Counted from the stretch's first letter, positions 35,518 to 44,782 are shown. The stretch: 64,000 nucleotides of DNA from an uncultured Pelagibacteraceae bacterium (GCA_902617525.1 CACMWW010000003.1:1-64000), one strand, 5' to 3'. Translations and numbers: made by a program. Notes: generated from the letters alone by a model not told the origin.

Positions 35518-35874
35518 TTATTCGGACTTCCAATTGATATTTTTCATTGAATTAAGATAATTTTTAAATTCCTTTATCAATTCTGAGCTTGGTTTTACTG
35601 TTTTTCGTCTTTTATCGTTCTCTGTTTTCTCTAAATGTATGAAACCTCTGTCACAAGCCTCATTAATCATCATAGATGACTTAGGCCGAGATGTATGAAA
35701 GAGCTTTGTCTTTAATTCTTCAACACATAGCTTTTCTTTATTTTGATGTGCTGACATTACAAGGAGCATCATATGATAATGAGATGGGGTCTTTCTGAAA
35801 AAGTGCTTACTTGAGTGGTGTGACGTTCCTATTTGTTCTTCCCAAAATCTTAGGAGTGAATTTGTTGCGCTCAT
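35518..35874 (-). CDS. MarR-like winged-helix protein
   Basis: A 118-aa small basic protein that appears to be a single winged helix. CVEELKTKLFHTSRPKSSMM resembles the recognition region, and GFIHLEKTENDKRRKTVKPS the wing with the DxRRK pattern usual in MarR proteins. The C-terminal helix (SELIKEFKNYLNSM) may serve dimerisation. It lies convergent with the dienelactone hydrolase gene (5-nt gap) and upstream of the sulfatase stop. The targets are unknown. Confidence 0.65.
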   Translation of the reverse strand: MSATNSLLRFWEEQIGTSHHSSKHFFRKTPSHYHMMLLVMSAHQNKEKLCVEELKTKLFHTSRPKSSMMINEACDRGFIHLEKTENDKRRKTVKPSSELIKEFKNYLNSMKNINWKSE

Positions 35875-35935
35875 ATAGAAAAAATTTTACAGCAAATAGA
35901 GCGATCGTCTAATTAAATTTTATAAAAATTACTAT

Positions 35936-37609
35936 TTAATTATCCCAATAAGTGAACTCATCGCCATCTTGAAATGCATACCCATTGTGTTTATCAATTA
36001 ATATAGGAGCAGACATTGTGTTATCATATAGTGGAGGAGGTTGAACCTTTTTATGATCATTTAATAATCTTTTCAGCTCTCCAACTTTCAACGTCATTTC
36101 GCTTGCAAGATTAATTCTCTCATAGGGGTCACTTTCAACATTAAACAACCAGTCTTTACCAGTTCGGTGATCAGTAATGAGCTTCCAATTTTTGTGCAGA
36201 ACAGTTTGAAGGCGACCTTGTAGCCAATATAGTGTTTCATGCGGCATGTCTGAATTGTGATTTTGTAAAAAGGGCAATAAGTTTACTCCGTCAATGATTC
36301 TATCATCTGGTAATTCCGCTCCAGCTGCAGCAGCAAATGTTGGTAAAATATCATTTGCGTGAATAGGAGCATTAAATTCTATTCCTGGTTCAATTTTATT
36401 TGGCCACTTAGCCATAAAAGGTACATGCAAACCACCTTCGAAATGAGTTAGTTTCCATCCACGATAAGGTTTATTGATATCAGATAAATGAATGTAGTTA
36501 GCTCCACCGTTATCGCTGGTTAATACAATCAATGTATTATCTGTTAGATTATTCTTTTCAAGTGTATCTAATATTCTGCCAACACTCCTATCAAGAGCTT
36601 TTAACATTGCAGAATATACTTTTAATTCTTCACTGGATTCACCCTCGATATGGTGAAAATGATCGTAGTCGTCTCTAAGAGCTTGAAGTGGATTATGAGG
36701 TGCAAAGTGAGATAGGTATAAAAAGAAGGGCCTGTTCTTATTTTTTTCAATAACTTTGATTGCTTCATCTGTGTAGTAGTCAGTAATATATCCACGAGGT
36801 TCAAATGGTTCACTCTTATTATTTCTTGCAGCGTATTGAGTACTGGCCCAAACCATTTCGTCAATAATTTCCCCAGTTCTAGCATTTACAACATCTGGAT
36901 GATTCTCTGGAAGATAAAGTCCACCCATTAATTGAAGGCTGTCGTCAAATCCCTGATCAGTTGGACTATAACTTGGAGCAGTTCCAAGATGCCATTTTCC
37001 AATTATTGCACTGTAATATCCTTCATTTTTAAGTACCTCTGGAATAGTTATTTCGCTAGATGGCATGCCTGGGTATCCAATATTACCATCATTATCTAAA
37101 GCAGTGAGTTCAGCTTCATCATCAAAAATTATAGATAACTCCGTATCGTTTAATTCTTCACCCCATTTTGCAATAGTAATGAGTGATTTAAATGCAGGGG
37201 TAAATTCAAATCCAAATCTTGTTGAATAGCGACCAGTCATAATTGAAGCACGTGAAGGAGAGCAGCTTGCACTTGCCGCATAACCATTATTAAATTTTAT
37301 GCCTTCTAAACCAATACGATCTATGTTTGGTGTCATTAAACTGCCATCCCCAGCGCCGCCATTATAAAGCGATACATCATTGAAGCCTAAATCATCAGCC
37401 AGTATTAAAATTATGTTTGGTTTATTAGCTAAGGTAGGATCTCTTTCTGATGGCCCGTCTGGCCAAATGACTTCACGGTTTTCAGCAACTGGTCTTGTGA
37501 ACTCAAATATAGTTGGTAGTGACCAAAGAAATATTTGAAGTTTGTAAGTCCATAGGATTAAAGCGAGAATAAGAACAAAAAAAACTGAAAGAGATATTTT
37601 TTTTATCAT
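35936..37609 (-). CDS. Membrane-anchored sulfatase
   Basis: A 557-aa type I (formylglycine) sulfatase. A single N-terminal hydrophobic segment (about residues 4-24) with no clear cleavage site suggests a signal anchor with a periplasmic catalytic domain. The metal motif LILADDLGFNDVSLY begins at about residue 68; the C-x-P-S-R signature CSPSRASIMTGRYSTRFG (Cys about 117) is the site of formylglycine formation; GKWHLG and TSDNGGAN are further active-site motifs. The formylglycine-generating enzyme gene is not in the window. Substrate unknown. It shares the TAATG-type junction with the MBL-fold gene upstream. Confidence 0.9.
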   Translation of the reverse strand: MIKKISLSVFFVLILALILWTYKLQIFLWSLPTIFEFTRPVAENREVIWPDGPSERDPTLANKPNIILILADDLGFNDVSLYNGGAGDGSLMTPNIDRIGLEGIKFNNGYAASASCSPSRASIMTGRYSTRFGFEFTPAFKSLITIAKWGEELNDTELSIIFDDEAELTALDNDGNIGYPGMPSSEITIPEVLKNEGYYSAIIGKWHLGTAPSYSPTDQGFDDSLQLMGGLYLPENHPDVVNARTGEIIDEMVWASTQYAARNNKSEPFEPRGYITDYYTDEAIKVIEKNKNRPFFLYLSHFAPHNPLQALRDDYDHFHHIEGESSEELKVYSAMLKALDRSVGRILDTLEKNNLTDNTLIVLTSDNGGANYIHLSDINKPYRGWKLTHFEGGLHVPFMAKWPNKIEPGIEFNAPIHANDILPTFAAAAGAELPDDRIIDGVNLLPFLQNHNSDMPHETLYWLQGRLQTVLHKNWKLITDHRTGKDWLFNVESDPYERINLASEMTLKVGELKRLLNDHKKVQPPPLYDNTMSAPILIDKHNGYAFQDGDEFTYWDN

Positions 37610-38676
37610 TATTCAATATTTGTAATTGTAATATCCTCTGAATTAACTGGTAAAATTGCCATTGTACCATCATCAGCTAATGTCCAGTTGTCAGGCCGAA
37701 CTTCATTAACGCCTCTAACGAATATTATCTTAGCAAGGAAAGTTTGAGGGGCTGGTATTAAATGATAAAATATTAGTTCTTTTACGTTTGCTTCATTGGC
37801 AGCTTGAGCAGCCTCTATCGGAGATGCATGATAATCCTGAATATCATAAAAAATTCTTGATAATTGTGGCTCAATATCCAGCGATATTTCTTCTGCTCTA
37901 CCTATCATGTTATAAGAAAGTGCATCATGAAACAGTAAGTCTGCATTTTTTGATTGTTCAATCAAATTTTTACTATAATCAGTATCTCCGCTGATTACGA
38001 TTGATCTTCCTTTATAATCAAAGCGATATCCCAAAGAAGGATCAACAGGGAAATGATCAACTTCAAATGCAGTTATCTTAAGACTGCCATCATCAAAAAT
38101 TACTGGACTATTTAAATCTATAATTTTTGTATCAAAGCCGGCAATATCAGAGGGAGCTACATCTTCTCCGTGGTGCAGTGTTCTCCATTCAGTATCAAGC
38201 TCATACGCCCTTGTTATTCCCTCTGTTACACGTTGTGTTCCCTGTGGCCCGTATACTGGCAGTTTCCCATCTCTATTTTGAGTGACCCATGAATAAAGGT
38301 GATAATCAGCTAAATCAGAAATATGATCTGAATGCAGGTGTGTAAACAGTACTGCATCTAAATTACCAAGGTCTACCTGCCAATTCATTAGATTTTGCCT
38401 ACTTCCATCTCCAGTATCCACAATAAACATATGGTCTGGAGTCTTAATCATAATGCATGGCTCTGCCCTTCCTTTGCCTGGTAAAGGGCCCCTTGAACCA
38501 CAAACTAGTCCGATAATATAATCTCCTTCAAAAGTAACTAGTTTATCTTGATTGTTCCACTGCCTTTCAAAATCAAAATCAATTAAATAATTTTGAACAA
38601 CGGAAGTTCTAAATCCAAAAAAAGTTACAATTAAAATTAGGATAGCAGCTATCAAGAGATAATAGATTTTTTTCAT
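37609..38676 (-). CDS. Membrane-anchored metallo-beta-lactamase-fold hydrolase
   Basis: A 355-aa MBL-fold protein with the zinc motif FTHLHSDHISDL (about residues 112-124), VDTGDGSRQNL before it and VISGDTDYSKNL (about 221) and FYHLIP later. The fold resembles the RNase Z/arylsulfatase-type branch. An N-terminal hydrophobic segment (about residues 3-22) predicts export or anchoring, which argues against a tRNA-processing role. It lies between a 125-aa membrane protein and the sulfatase in the same operon. The substrate is unknown. Confidence 0.87.
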   Translation of the reverse strand: MKKIYYLLIAAILILIVTFFGFRTSVVQNYLIDFDFERQWNNQDKLVTFEGDYIIGLVCGSRGPLPGKGRAEPCIMIKTPDHMFIVDTGDGSRQNLMNWQVDLGNLDAVLFTHLHSDHISDLADYHLYSWVTQNRDGKLPVYGPQGTQRVTEGITRAYELDTEWRTLHHGEDVAPSDIAGFDTKIIDLNSPVIFDDGSLKITAFEVDHFPVDPSLGYRFDYKGRSIVISGDTDYSKNLIEQSKNADLLFHDALSYNMIGRAEEISLDIEPQLSRIFYDIQDYHASPIEAAQAANEANVKELIFYHLIPAPQTFLAKIIFVRGVNEVRPDNWTLADDGTMAILPVNSEDITITNIE

Positions 38677-38678
38677 GA

Positions 38679-39056
38679 TTACTTGCCAGCCACTTTTCTT
38701 GATGTAATAAGTAGTAAAGCAACAATAATAATTTCAATTACAATAAACTGTGTTGCAAAAGTTGCATCATGTGCTGCCCACGAAATAATTCTAAATATTG
38801 CTGTAACACTTAAAAGCATTGCAGGAGCATAAAACCAAATCTCTTTTAGAGTATAAGCTGCAAATATCATCATCAAACCAATGCAAAAGAAATAACTTCC
38901 AACATCGCCAATCAGACTGCTTCGACCTAATCCTTCTGGAATTACTAATATACCAAAATTTGCTCCAGCATCGTAAGGGGATATTATCCAAACAAGACCA
39001 AGTACAATGAATATAAATCCGTTTATTGTATTTAGAATAATTAAAAATTTATTCAT
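38679..39056 (-). CDS. Four-helix membrane protein of unknown function
   Basis: A 125-aa protein with four hydrophobic helices (about residues 5-25, 48-68, 72-92 and 100-118) and little else. The layout resembles small DUF4345-type proteins, but I cannot confirm membership. It overlaps the DJ-1-like gene by 4 nt and lies 2 nt before the MBL-fold gene. The opposite arm of the divergon has another small four-helix protein (157 aa) in a similar position. Confidence 0.72.
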   Translation of the reverse strand: MNKFLIILNTINGFIFIVLGLVWIISPYDAGANFGILVIPEGLGRSSLIGDVGSYFFCIGLMMIFAAYTLKEIWFYAPAMLLSVTAIFRIISWAAHDATFATQFIVIEIIIVALLLITSRKVAGK

Positions 39057-39904
39057 GATGACTCCTCTATTATTTCCATAATTCTTTGTGCTGTTTCATG
39101 GCCTGAATTTTGATTTTGGCCAGTTACAAATCGTTTTTCATCATCAACAACTACGTGATAAGCAAACTGGTCAAGAAATTTGGTTTTAGCTTCAAACAAT
39201 GCGCCTGCTTTTTTTAATTCTTCTTCTGGATGTAATGGTGTCATTGTAATATTAAGTTCTTTTACTTGTTTGTCAGTTACACCAGTCATTTTCCTTCCAG
39301 CAATGAGAATGTTGCCGTTTTTATCTTTTGAATTAATTAAGCCCAAAGGACCATGGCAAATTGCTCCTATGATGCTTCCAGAGTAATATGCTTTAGAAAT
39401 TCCTGCAGCTAAAGTATCTGAAAAGCCCAAGTCATATGCAGCTCCCCATCCACCAGCAAGAAATACAATATCATACACAGAGAAATCTATTTCACTAATA
39501 TTGATTGAATTGTTAAGTTTATCAACCGCCTCAGCATCCTTATAAAATCTTTTATCAGATGAAGACCTTACGAAATATGATGTTGTTTGTGGATCCACTG
39601 GAATTTCTCCACCTTTGATACTTGCAATATCAACACTTATGTTAGCGTCTATAAATTCGAAATAGGGAGCAGTTAATTCAGAACTCGCGAGGCCCGAGGG
39701 TTTACCAGATGACTCTCCCGGATAATTTAAAACCCCATGACTTGTTGCAATTATAAGAGCTTTTTTTCCAGCTAAATCAAATGTATTTCCATCATAATCT
39801 GGATGTAAACCCAAGTTTTTAAGAATATATGGCAAAAAAATAATTACCGTAATAACGATAAGAATTAGTGATAACAAAGTTTTTCTAACTGTTGACTGAT
39901 ACAT
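39053..39904 (-). CDS. Membrane-anchored DJ-1/PfpI family protein (Hsp31-like)
   Basis: A 283-aa DJ-1/PfpI-type protein with the nucleophile cysteine in IGAICHGPLGLIN (about residue 185) and the preceding FLAGGWGAAYDLG. Cytoplasmic family members act as chaperones, glyoxalases or amidases. This one has an N-terminal hydrophobic segment (about residues 8-28) and a linker, so its catalytic domain should be periplasmic, which is unusual. It starts 7 nt after the TetR stop and overlaps the 125-aa gene by 4 nt. Confidence 0.84.
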   Translation of the reverse strand: MYQSTVRKTLLSLILIVITVIIFLPYILKNLGLHPDYDGNTFDLAGKKALIIATSHGVLNYPGESSGKPSGLASSELTAPYFEFIDANISVDIASIKGGEIPVDPQTTSYFVRSSSDKRFYKDAEAVDKLNNSINISEIDFSVYDIVFLAGGWGAAYDLGFSDTLAAGISKAYYSGSIIGAICHGPLGLINSKDKNGNILIAGRKMTGVTDKQVKELNITMTPLHPEEELKKAGALFEAKTKFLDQFAYHVVVDDEKRFVTGQNQNSGHETAQRIMEIIEESS

Positions 39905-39911
39905 AACTACT

Positions 39912-40499
39912 TTACTTGAGTTTCATTAAAAATAGTAACTTTAACTCTTCAATAAGTCTTTCTTCTTTCGTACTATTAAATTTGGTCATACGAAACCATG
40001 CTGCATACGAAATTAGGGTATCGATAAGATTTTGTTTATCTTTATTAATCATTTTAATTTCAGGTATTAAATCTTCGAATCTCTGTCTTAAAATATTATT
40101 AAATTTTATAAACCCAGTTCTTATTGCATTAGAATTATTTAAACTTGTAATAGTTAAATTAAATACATGCTGGTAAGTGTTATATAAATAAAAACGCTCT
40201 TTAATTACATGTTCAATTCTCTGATCTTTGCTGCTTTGTTTTGGATTATTTTTTGCAATATAGCTCTCAAGATCGTTTAGATAACGACGATTTACTTCTT
40301 CAATTAATCCTTCCATATCGTCGATGTGCCTAAAAACAGTTCTTATTCCAACTCCAGATTTTACAGCAATTTCTTGAGCAGTTGGGATTTGACCATTGTT
40401 ATTCTTTCTTAATAAAGAAATAGTGGCTGCAACAATTTTATTTAATGTTGTTTTACTTCTGTTGATGCGTCCATCGTTAACTATCGGTGCAATTACCAT
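39912..40499 (-). CDS. TetR-family transcriptional regulator
   Basis: A 195-aa TetR regulator. The helix-turn-helix lies at about residues 14-62: NKIVAATISLLRKNNNGQIP, then AVKSGVGIRTVFRHIDDMEGL. It is the first gene of the minus-strand arm and divergent from the nitronate monooxygenase arm. Two dyads in the gap are good operator candidates, so it probably controls both arms. The inducer is unknown. Confidence 0.88.
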   Translation of the reverse strand: MVIAPIVNDGRINRSKTTLNKIVAATISLLRKNNNGQIPTAQEIAVKSGVGIRTVFRHIDDMEGLIEEVNRRYLNDLESYIAKNNPKQSSKDQRIEHVIKERFYLYNTYQHVFNLTITSLNNSNAIRTGFIKFNNILRQRFEDLIPEIKMINKDKQNLIDTLISYAAWFRMTKFNSTKEERLIEELKLLFLMKLK

Positions 40500-40514
40500 A
40501 GATAAAAATTATCT
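40500..40514. promoter_or_regulatory. Inverted repeat AGATAA-N3-TTATCT (candidate TetR operator)
   Basis: A perfect 6-bp-arm dyad directly upstream of the tetR ATG, in the 46-bp gap between the two arms of the divergon. Its last base is the first base of the next dyad. A bound repressor here would cover the tetR start region. Confidence 0.45.
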
Positions 40515-40536
40515 ATTGACAGTGTTTATGTCAATA
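40514..40536. promoter_or_regulatory. Inverted repeat TATTGACA-N7-TGTCAATA (candidate TetR operator)
   Basis: A perfect 8-bp-arm dyad, 23 bp in all, the size usual for TetR operators. Both arms contain TTGACA, a consensus -35 element, one on each strand, so bound protein would block promoters in both directions. This is the best operator candidate in the window. Confidence 0.6.
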
Positions 40537-40545
40537 CTTTAGGCT

Positions 40546-41496
40546 TTGTTAAAAAATATAGAATTCGTGAATAGAATTACAGAAATACTTGGTTCTAAAT
40601 ATCCAATTATACAGGCCCCAATGGGCTGGATTGCAAGAAGTGCATTAGCTTCAGCGGTTTCTAATGCTGGAGGGTTTGGAATTATTGAAACTTCATCAGG
40701 CGAACTTGAGGAGTGTAAGCAGGAAATCAAAAAAATGAGCACACTCACCAATCGACCTTTTGGTGTGAATCTTCCAATTCTTTTTTTACGTGATGAAAGT
40801 ATGATCAATTTAGTCATTGAGGAAAAAGTAAAATTTGTAACTACATCTGCAGGCGATCCAGCAAAATATATTCATATTTTAAAAGATGCAGGCATTAAAG
40901 TGTTTCATGCTGTACCAAGTTTAGCCGGCGCACTAAAAGCAATAAAAGCTGGTGTAGATGGCTTAGTAGTTGAAGGGACTGAGGGAGGCGGATTTAAAAA
41001 TCCTGAAGAAGTTGGACTTTACGTATTATTGCAGTCTATTAGAAAGCATTCTGATATACCAATGGTTGCGGCTGGAGGTATAGTTGATGGCATTGGAATG
41101 GCTGCAGCATTTGCAGCAGGAGCTGAGGGAATACAAATGGGGACTAGGTTTGTATCTTCTAAAGAGAGTCCGGTTCATCAAAATTACAAGCAAGCAATTT
41201 TAGATTCAGACGAACAGGGAACTTACATCTTAAATAAAAAATCTAAACCTTGTGTTCGTGCAATTAAAACTGACTTCACTCACGGTATTTATGAAAAGGG
41301 TGAAATGGATATGTCCGCAATGTTCGGTATTAAGAAACTTTATTTTGAGGGTGACATGAACGCAGCACCAGCATTGGCAGGTCAATCGATGGGATTAATT
41401 GATGAGATCAAAGGTGTTGAAGAAATTATCAATGAAACTATTTTGCAGTTTAATGAAGTGTGTAAAAAAATGGGAAATCACAATTTTGCTAATTAA
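40546..41496 (+). CDS. Nitronate monooxygenase family protein
   Basis: A 316-aa FMN TIM-barrel enzyme of the nitronate monooxygenase (2-nitropropane dioxygenase) family. The N-terminal YPIIQAPMGWIARSALASAV, VNLPIL, VVEGTEGGGF and AAGGIVDGIGMAAAFAAGAEG with QMGTRFV form the FMN phosphate site. Family members act on nitronates, or as enoyl reductases in some branches. No ATG is available: the frame opens with TTG at 40546 and a GTG at 40567 (giving MNRITEILGSKYPIIQ) is equally or more plausible. It heads the plus-strand arm. Confidence 0.9.
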   Translation: MLKNIEFVNRITEILGSKYPIIQAPMGWIARSALASAVSNAGGFGIIETSSGELEECKQEIKKMSTLTNRPFGVNLPILFLRDESMINLVIEEKVKFVTTSAGDPAKYIHILKDAGIKVFHAVPSLAGALKAIKAGVDGLVVEGTEGGGFKNPEEVGLYVLLQSIRKHSDIPMVAAGGIVDGIGMAAAFAAGAEGIQMGTRFVSSKESPVHQNYKQAILDSDEQGTYILNKKSKPCVRAIKTDFTHGIYEKGEMDMSAMFGIKKLYFEGDMNAAPALAGQSMGLIDEIKGVEEIINETILQFNEVCKKMGNHNFAN

Positions 41497-41970
41497 ATGA
41501 AGTTTATCAGCCTTTTGCCAACGGAAGCAAACAACAATTATCGGGGTTTAAAGTTTGCACTTTGGTTTTTTTATTTATATCTCGCATTAGTAGCGTTCAG
41601 ATCGTTTACCCATATGTTTGCTCAAGATGCTGGTTTAAATTCAATTGCATCAATTATAATTTTTCCAGAGGTTAATAATTTAAATCCTAATAGTGTAATT
41701 TATCTTATAGGTTCTTTATGGGGTGGATCACAGATCGTAGTACTTTTTATATCAATTATAATTCTTATAAAATATAAAAGCCTTTTATCATTAGCCTGGC
41801 TAGTTTTCGTATTCGATAATATATTAAGAATTATAACGATGACGATGCATAATTTAGATCAGGATTATCTCACTTCAACTGCTCCAGGAGGTTTAGTTGG
41901 GACAAGCGTCATGTTATTTGTTACACTTTTAATGTTTTTTATCTCGACCATTGAAAGGAAACAGAAATGA
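41497..41970 (+). CDS. Four-helix membrane protein of unknown function
   Basis: A 157-aa protein with four hydrophobic helices (about residues 20-38, 64-90, 96-116 and 130-150). I do not recognise the family. It starts directly after the monooxygenase stop and overlaps the DUF1330 gene by 4 nt, so it belongs to the same transcript. The pairing with the 125-aa membrane protein of the opposite arm suggests a membrane component for each arm. Confidence 0.72.
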   Translation: MKFISLLPTEANNNYRGLKFALWFFYLYLALVAFRSFTHMFAQDAGLNSIASIIIFPEVNNLNPNSVIYLIGSLWGGSQIVVLFISIIILIKYKSLLSLAWLVFVFDNILRIITMTMHNLDQDYLTSTAPGGLVGTSVMLFVTLLMFFISTIERKQK

Positions 41971-42389
41971 AAGTAGAAAATCGTGTTTTTCCAAATAGAG
42001 AACAAATGAAAGGCTTTTTTGAGAATACGGATGATAATGAGCCAATATTCATGCTCAATCTTCTCAAGTTTAAAGAGAAAGCGGAATATAAAGATGGGAG
42101 AGAAACAAACCTAACTGGAAGAGAGGCTTATACAATTTATGCTGAGTTTATGGATAAACATCTAAAGGAAATTGGAGGAGAATTAGTTTTGCATACAGAT
42201 GTAAAACGTTTAGCGGTTGGTAAAGTTGAGGAATTATGGGACGTTGTTGCTATTGCAAAATGGCCTTCAAGAAAAATAATGGGTGAAAATATGATGCCCA
42301 GTGATCCAGAATATCTTGAAGCTTATCAGCACCGCGAAGCAGGATTAGCAGGCCAATTAAACATTGAAACAAAAGAAATTAATGATTGA
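41967..42389 (+). CDS. DUF1330-family protein
   Basis: A 140-aa protein of the dimeric alpha/beta-barrel DUF1330 family: [34 protein letters not shown], then [11 protein letters not shown] and [19 protein letters not shown]. Related small ferredoxin-like proteins bind small hydrophobic ligands or act as monooxygenase-like enzymes, but this family has no proven function. It overlaps the neighbours by 4 nt (upstream) and 8 nt (downstream). Confidence 0.82.
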   Translation: MKVENRVFPNREQMKGFFENTDDNEPIFMLNLLKFKEKAEYKDGRETNLTGREAYTIYAEFMDKHLKEIGGELVLHTDVKRLAVGKVEELWDVVAIAKWPSRKIMGENMMPSDPEYLEAYQHREAGLAGQLNIETKEIND

Positions 42390-43068
42390 ATTATATACTT
42401 CACCTACACCAAATGGATATAAGATTTCAGTAGCTCTAGAAGAGTTGGAAATACCTTACAATGTTCATGTTGTGAATTTACAAGCTGGTGATCAAAAGAA
42501 ACCCGAATTTTTAGCAATGAATCCTAATGGGCGTATCCCAGTAATAGTCGATACTGAAAATGATAACCTTTCAATCATGGAAAGTGGTGCACAACTAATT
42601 TATTTAGCTGAGAAAGCAGGTAAATTATTGCCTACAGAGTCAATTGCACGTTCAAAAGTTATTCAGTGGTTAATGTTTCAAATGGGAGGAATTGGTCCGA
42701 TGATGGGGCAGGCTAATGTTTTCTTTCGTTATTGGCCTGGAGAAAAAATACAACCAGCAATTGACCGTTATCAAAACGAAGGAAGACGCTTGTTTGAAGT
42801 CATGGAGACACGTTTAAAAGACAATGAGTATCTCGCTGATGATTTTAGTATAGCTGATATAGCAAATTGGTGTTGGGTAAGAACATATAAATGGTCAGGT
42901 GTGAATATCGACGGTCTTGAAGGTGTAAAAAGATGGATGCAGATGATGGAAGATAGACCAGCTTGCAAAAAAGGTGTTGCAGTACCAATTGATATTATGG
43001 AGTTGATGAGAAATATGAAACAGTCAAAAGATCTAACCGATACCGGTTCAAAAATAATTCAAAAGTAG
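42382..43068 (+). CDS. Glutathione S-transferase, nu-class (YfcG-like)
   Basis: A two-domain GST/disulfide reductase. The N-terminal thioredoxin-like domain has the nu-class [18 protein letters not shown] and [12 protein letters not shown] with the [10 protein letters not shown] glutathione site; the C-terminal helical domain contains [15 protein letters not shown]. The track start (42364) is six codons early; the ATG at 42382 gives [14 protein letters not shown], the usual family start, and a 228-aa protein. It overlaps the DUF1330 stop by 8 nt. The TAG stop forms part of the AGGAG site of the next gene. Confidence 0.9.
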   Translation: MIELYTSPTPNGYKISVALEELEIPYNVHVVNLQAGDQKKPEFLAMNPNGRIPVIVDTENDNLSIMESGAQLIYLAEKAGKLLPTESIARSKVIQWLMFQMGGIGPMMGQANVFFRYWPGEKIQPAIDRYQNEGRRLFEVMETRLKDNEYLADDFSIADIANWCWVRTYKWSGVNIDGLEGVKRWMQMMEDRPACKKGVAVPIDIMELMRNMKQSKDLTDTGSKIIQK

Positions 43069-43075
43069 GAGAATA

Positions 43076-44122
43076 ATGATGAGTTTACCAAATCCATTAG
43101 TTGTTCTCGGCGGTGTTGGCTCACCCTATACACGTAAGATGCTTTCATATCTTAGGTATAAACGTATTCCTCATAAAATGATTTGGGGAGACCCTTCAAA
43201 ATATCTTGATCAAGAGGGTATTGAAAAGCCCAAGCCTGGATTACTGCCAACATTTATTTTACCTGATGAAAATGGAAATTTAAAAGCTGTAACAGATTCG
43301 ACTCCGTTAATAAGAAGGATTGATAAAGAGGTTAGTGAGCGAAGCACTATTCCATCTGATCCTGCACTTGCGTTTATAAATTATTTAATTGAAGATTTTG
43401 CTGATGAGTGGGGAACGAAATATATGTTTCATTATAGATGGCATGATCAAAAAGATGCTGAAAATGCAGGAACAATTTTACCTCTTCAAACCGTAGGAAT
43501 GATGCCAAATGAAATGCTAGATAATTTAAAGGGAATGATAAGTAAAAGGCAGATAGATAGGTTATGGGTAGTGGGTTCCAACAACAGCACAGCGCCTATT
43601 ATTGACGCAAGCTTCAGACGCTTATTGGGTATACTTGAGAAACATTTCACATCAACACCCTATTTGATAAGCAATAGACCCTCATCAAGCGATTTTGCAA
43701 TGTATGGTCAATTGTCTCAACTTGTAAACTTTGATCCCACGCCAAGAGAAATTTGTCATCAAGTATCTCTTAGGACAGTCGCGTGGGTTGGGTTAATTGA
43801 AGATCAGTCTGGTATTGAAGTAGATGATGAGCATTGGGGGTCAATTGAAAAATTACCATCAACAGTAAAGGAATTACTTGCAGAAATCGGCAAGGGTTAC
43901 GTGCCTGCACAGCTAGCAAACGCTAAAGCAATAGAAAATGGCGATAAAGAATGGCAAACAGAGATTGATGGATGTCCGTGGAAACAAAAATCATTTCCTT
44001 ACCAGGCAAAGTGTTTAAAGTGGCTTAACGAAGAATATAAAATGCTTGAAGATAATGATCAGAAAAAAGTAAATGATCTTTTTGAAGACACTGGATGTGA
44101 AAGGTTAATATTTGAGATATGA
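43076..44122 (+). CDS. GST-like protein, long form
   Basis: A 348-aa protein with an N-terminal thioredoxin/GST fold (GGVGSPYTRKMLSYLRYKRI, PGLLPTFILPDENG, DSTPLIRRID) and a long helical C-terminal part (NRPSSSDFAMYGQLSQL). It is longer than standard GSTs and lacks the nu-class TPNGYK motif. The substrate is unknown. AGGAG is placed 7 nt from the second ATG at 43079 and 4 nt from the first, so the true start may be 43079. It overlaps the next gene by 4 nt. Confidence 0.8.
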   Translation: MMSLPNPLVVLGGVGSPYTRKMLSYLRYKRIPHKMIWGDPSKYLDQEGIEKPKPGLLPTFILPDENGNLKAVTDSTPLIRRIDKEVSERSTIPSDPALAFINYLIEDFADEWGTKYMFHYRWHDQKDAENAGTILPLQTVGMMPNEMLDNLKGMISKRQIDRLWVVGSNNSTAPIIDASFRRLLGILEKHFTSTPYLISNRPSSSDFAMYGQLSQLVNFDPTPREICHQVSLRTVAWVGLIEDQSGIEVDDEHWGSIEKLPSTVKELLAEIGKGYVPAQLANAKAIENGDKEWQTEIDGCPWKQKSFPYQAKCLKWLNEEYKMLEDNDQKKVNDLFEDTGCERLIFEI

Positions 44123-44757
44123 AAATAGATTTATATTTCTCCTTTAGAAGTCCATACTCTTATTTAATATTACCGCGTATCGTTTTGTTAAGAGATAAGT
44201 ATGGTGTAGATATAAATTTTAAACAAGTCTACCCGTTAGCAATAAGAGAGCCAGAATTCTTTAAAGGTAAGAACTTATTTACATATTTTCTTCTAAAACG
44301 ATTTGATTATTTTTTACAGGCAAAAAAACTCGGTATGGTATTTAAGAAACCAAATCCAGATCCAATAAAACAAAATATGCTAACCGGTAAAATTTCTGAT
44401 GACCAGCCACGTATATTTAAGTTATGTCATTACTGCCAGGCAATAGAAAAAGATAGACAACTTGATTTTGCCGTAGAAGTTTCAAGCAAAATTTGGAGTG
44501 GTATGAAAAATTGGAATTCTGACGACTCAATTTCTGAGTCATCATTAAAATTAGGCTTAAATCATAATGATATTGAAAAAAAACGAACTGAGGCTGAGCA
44601 AAGCTTGATTGGTGAAATAAAATTAAACCAAAAGGAACAATTAGAAGCAGGTCATCATGGAGTTCCATTAACAGTTTATAAAGACAAGTTTTTCTTTGGG
44701 CAAGACCGATTTAATGATCTTTTAAGAGCATTAAAAAAAGATGGACTTGAGTTATAG
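44119..44757 (+). CDS. 2-hydroxychromene-2-carboxylate isomerase/DsbA-like protein
   Basis: A 212-aa member of the kappa-GST/HCCA-isomerase branch of the DsbA superfamily. The start DLYFSFRSPYSYL contains the catalytic serine of the SPYSYL motif, and HHGVPLTVYKDKFFFGQDRF is the C-terminal active-site loop. In this family glutathione is often used to isomerise ring-cleavage products or to reduce substrates. There is no signal peptide. It ends the plus-strand arm, which thus carries three thioredoxin-fold proteins in a row. Confidence 0.85.
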   Translation: MKIDLYFSFRSPYSYLILPRIVLLRDKYGVDINFKQVYPLAIREPEFFKGKNLFTYFLLKRFDYFLQAKKLGMVFKKPNPDPIKQNMLTGKISDDQPRIFKLCHYCQAIEKDRQLDFAVEVSSKIWSGMKNWNSDDSISESSLKLGLNHNDIEKKRTEAEQSLIGEIKLNQKEQLEAGHHGVPLTVYKDKFFFGQDRFNDLLRALKKDGLEL

Positions 44758-44782
44758 TATATTTAACAAATTGCCTTAACTT

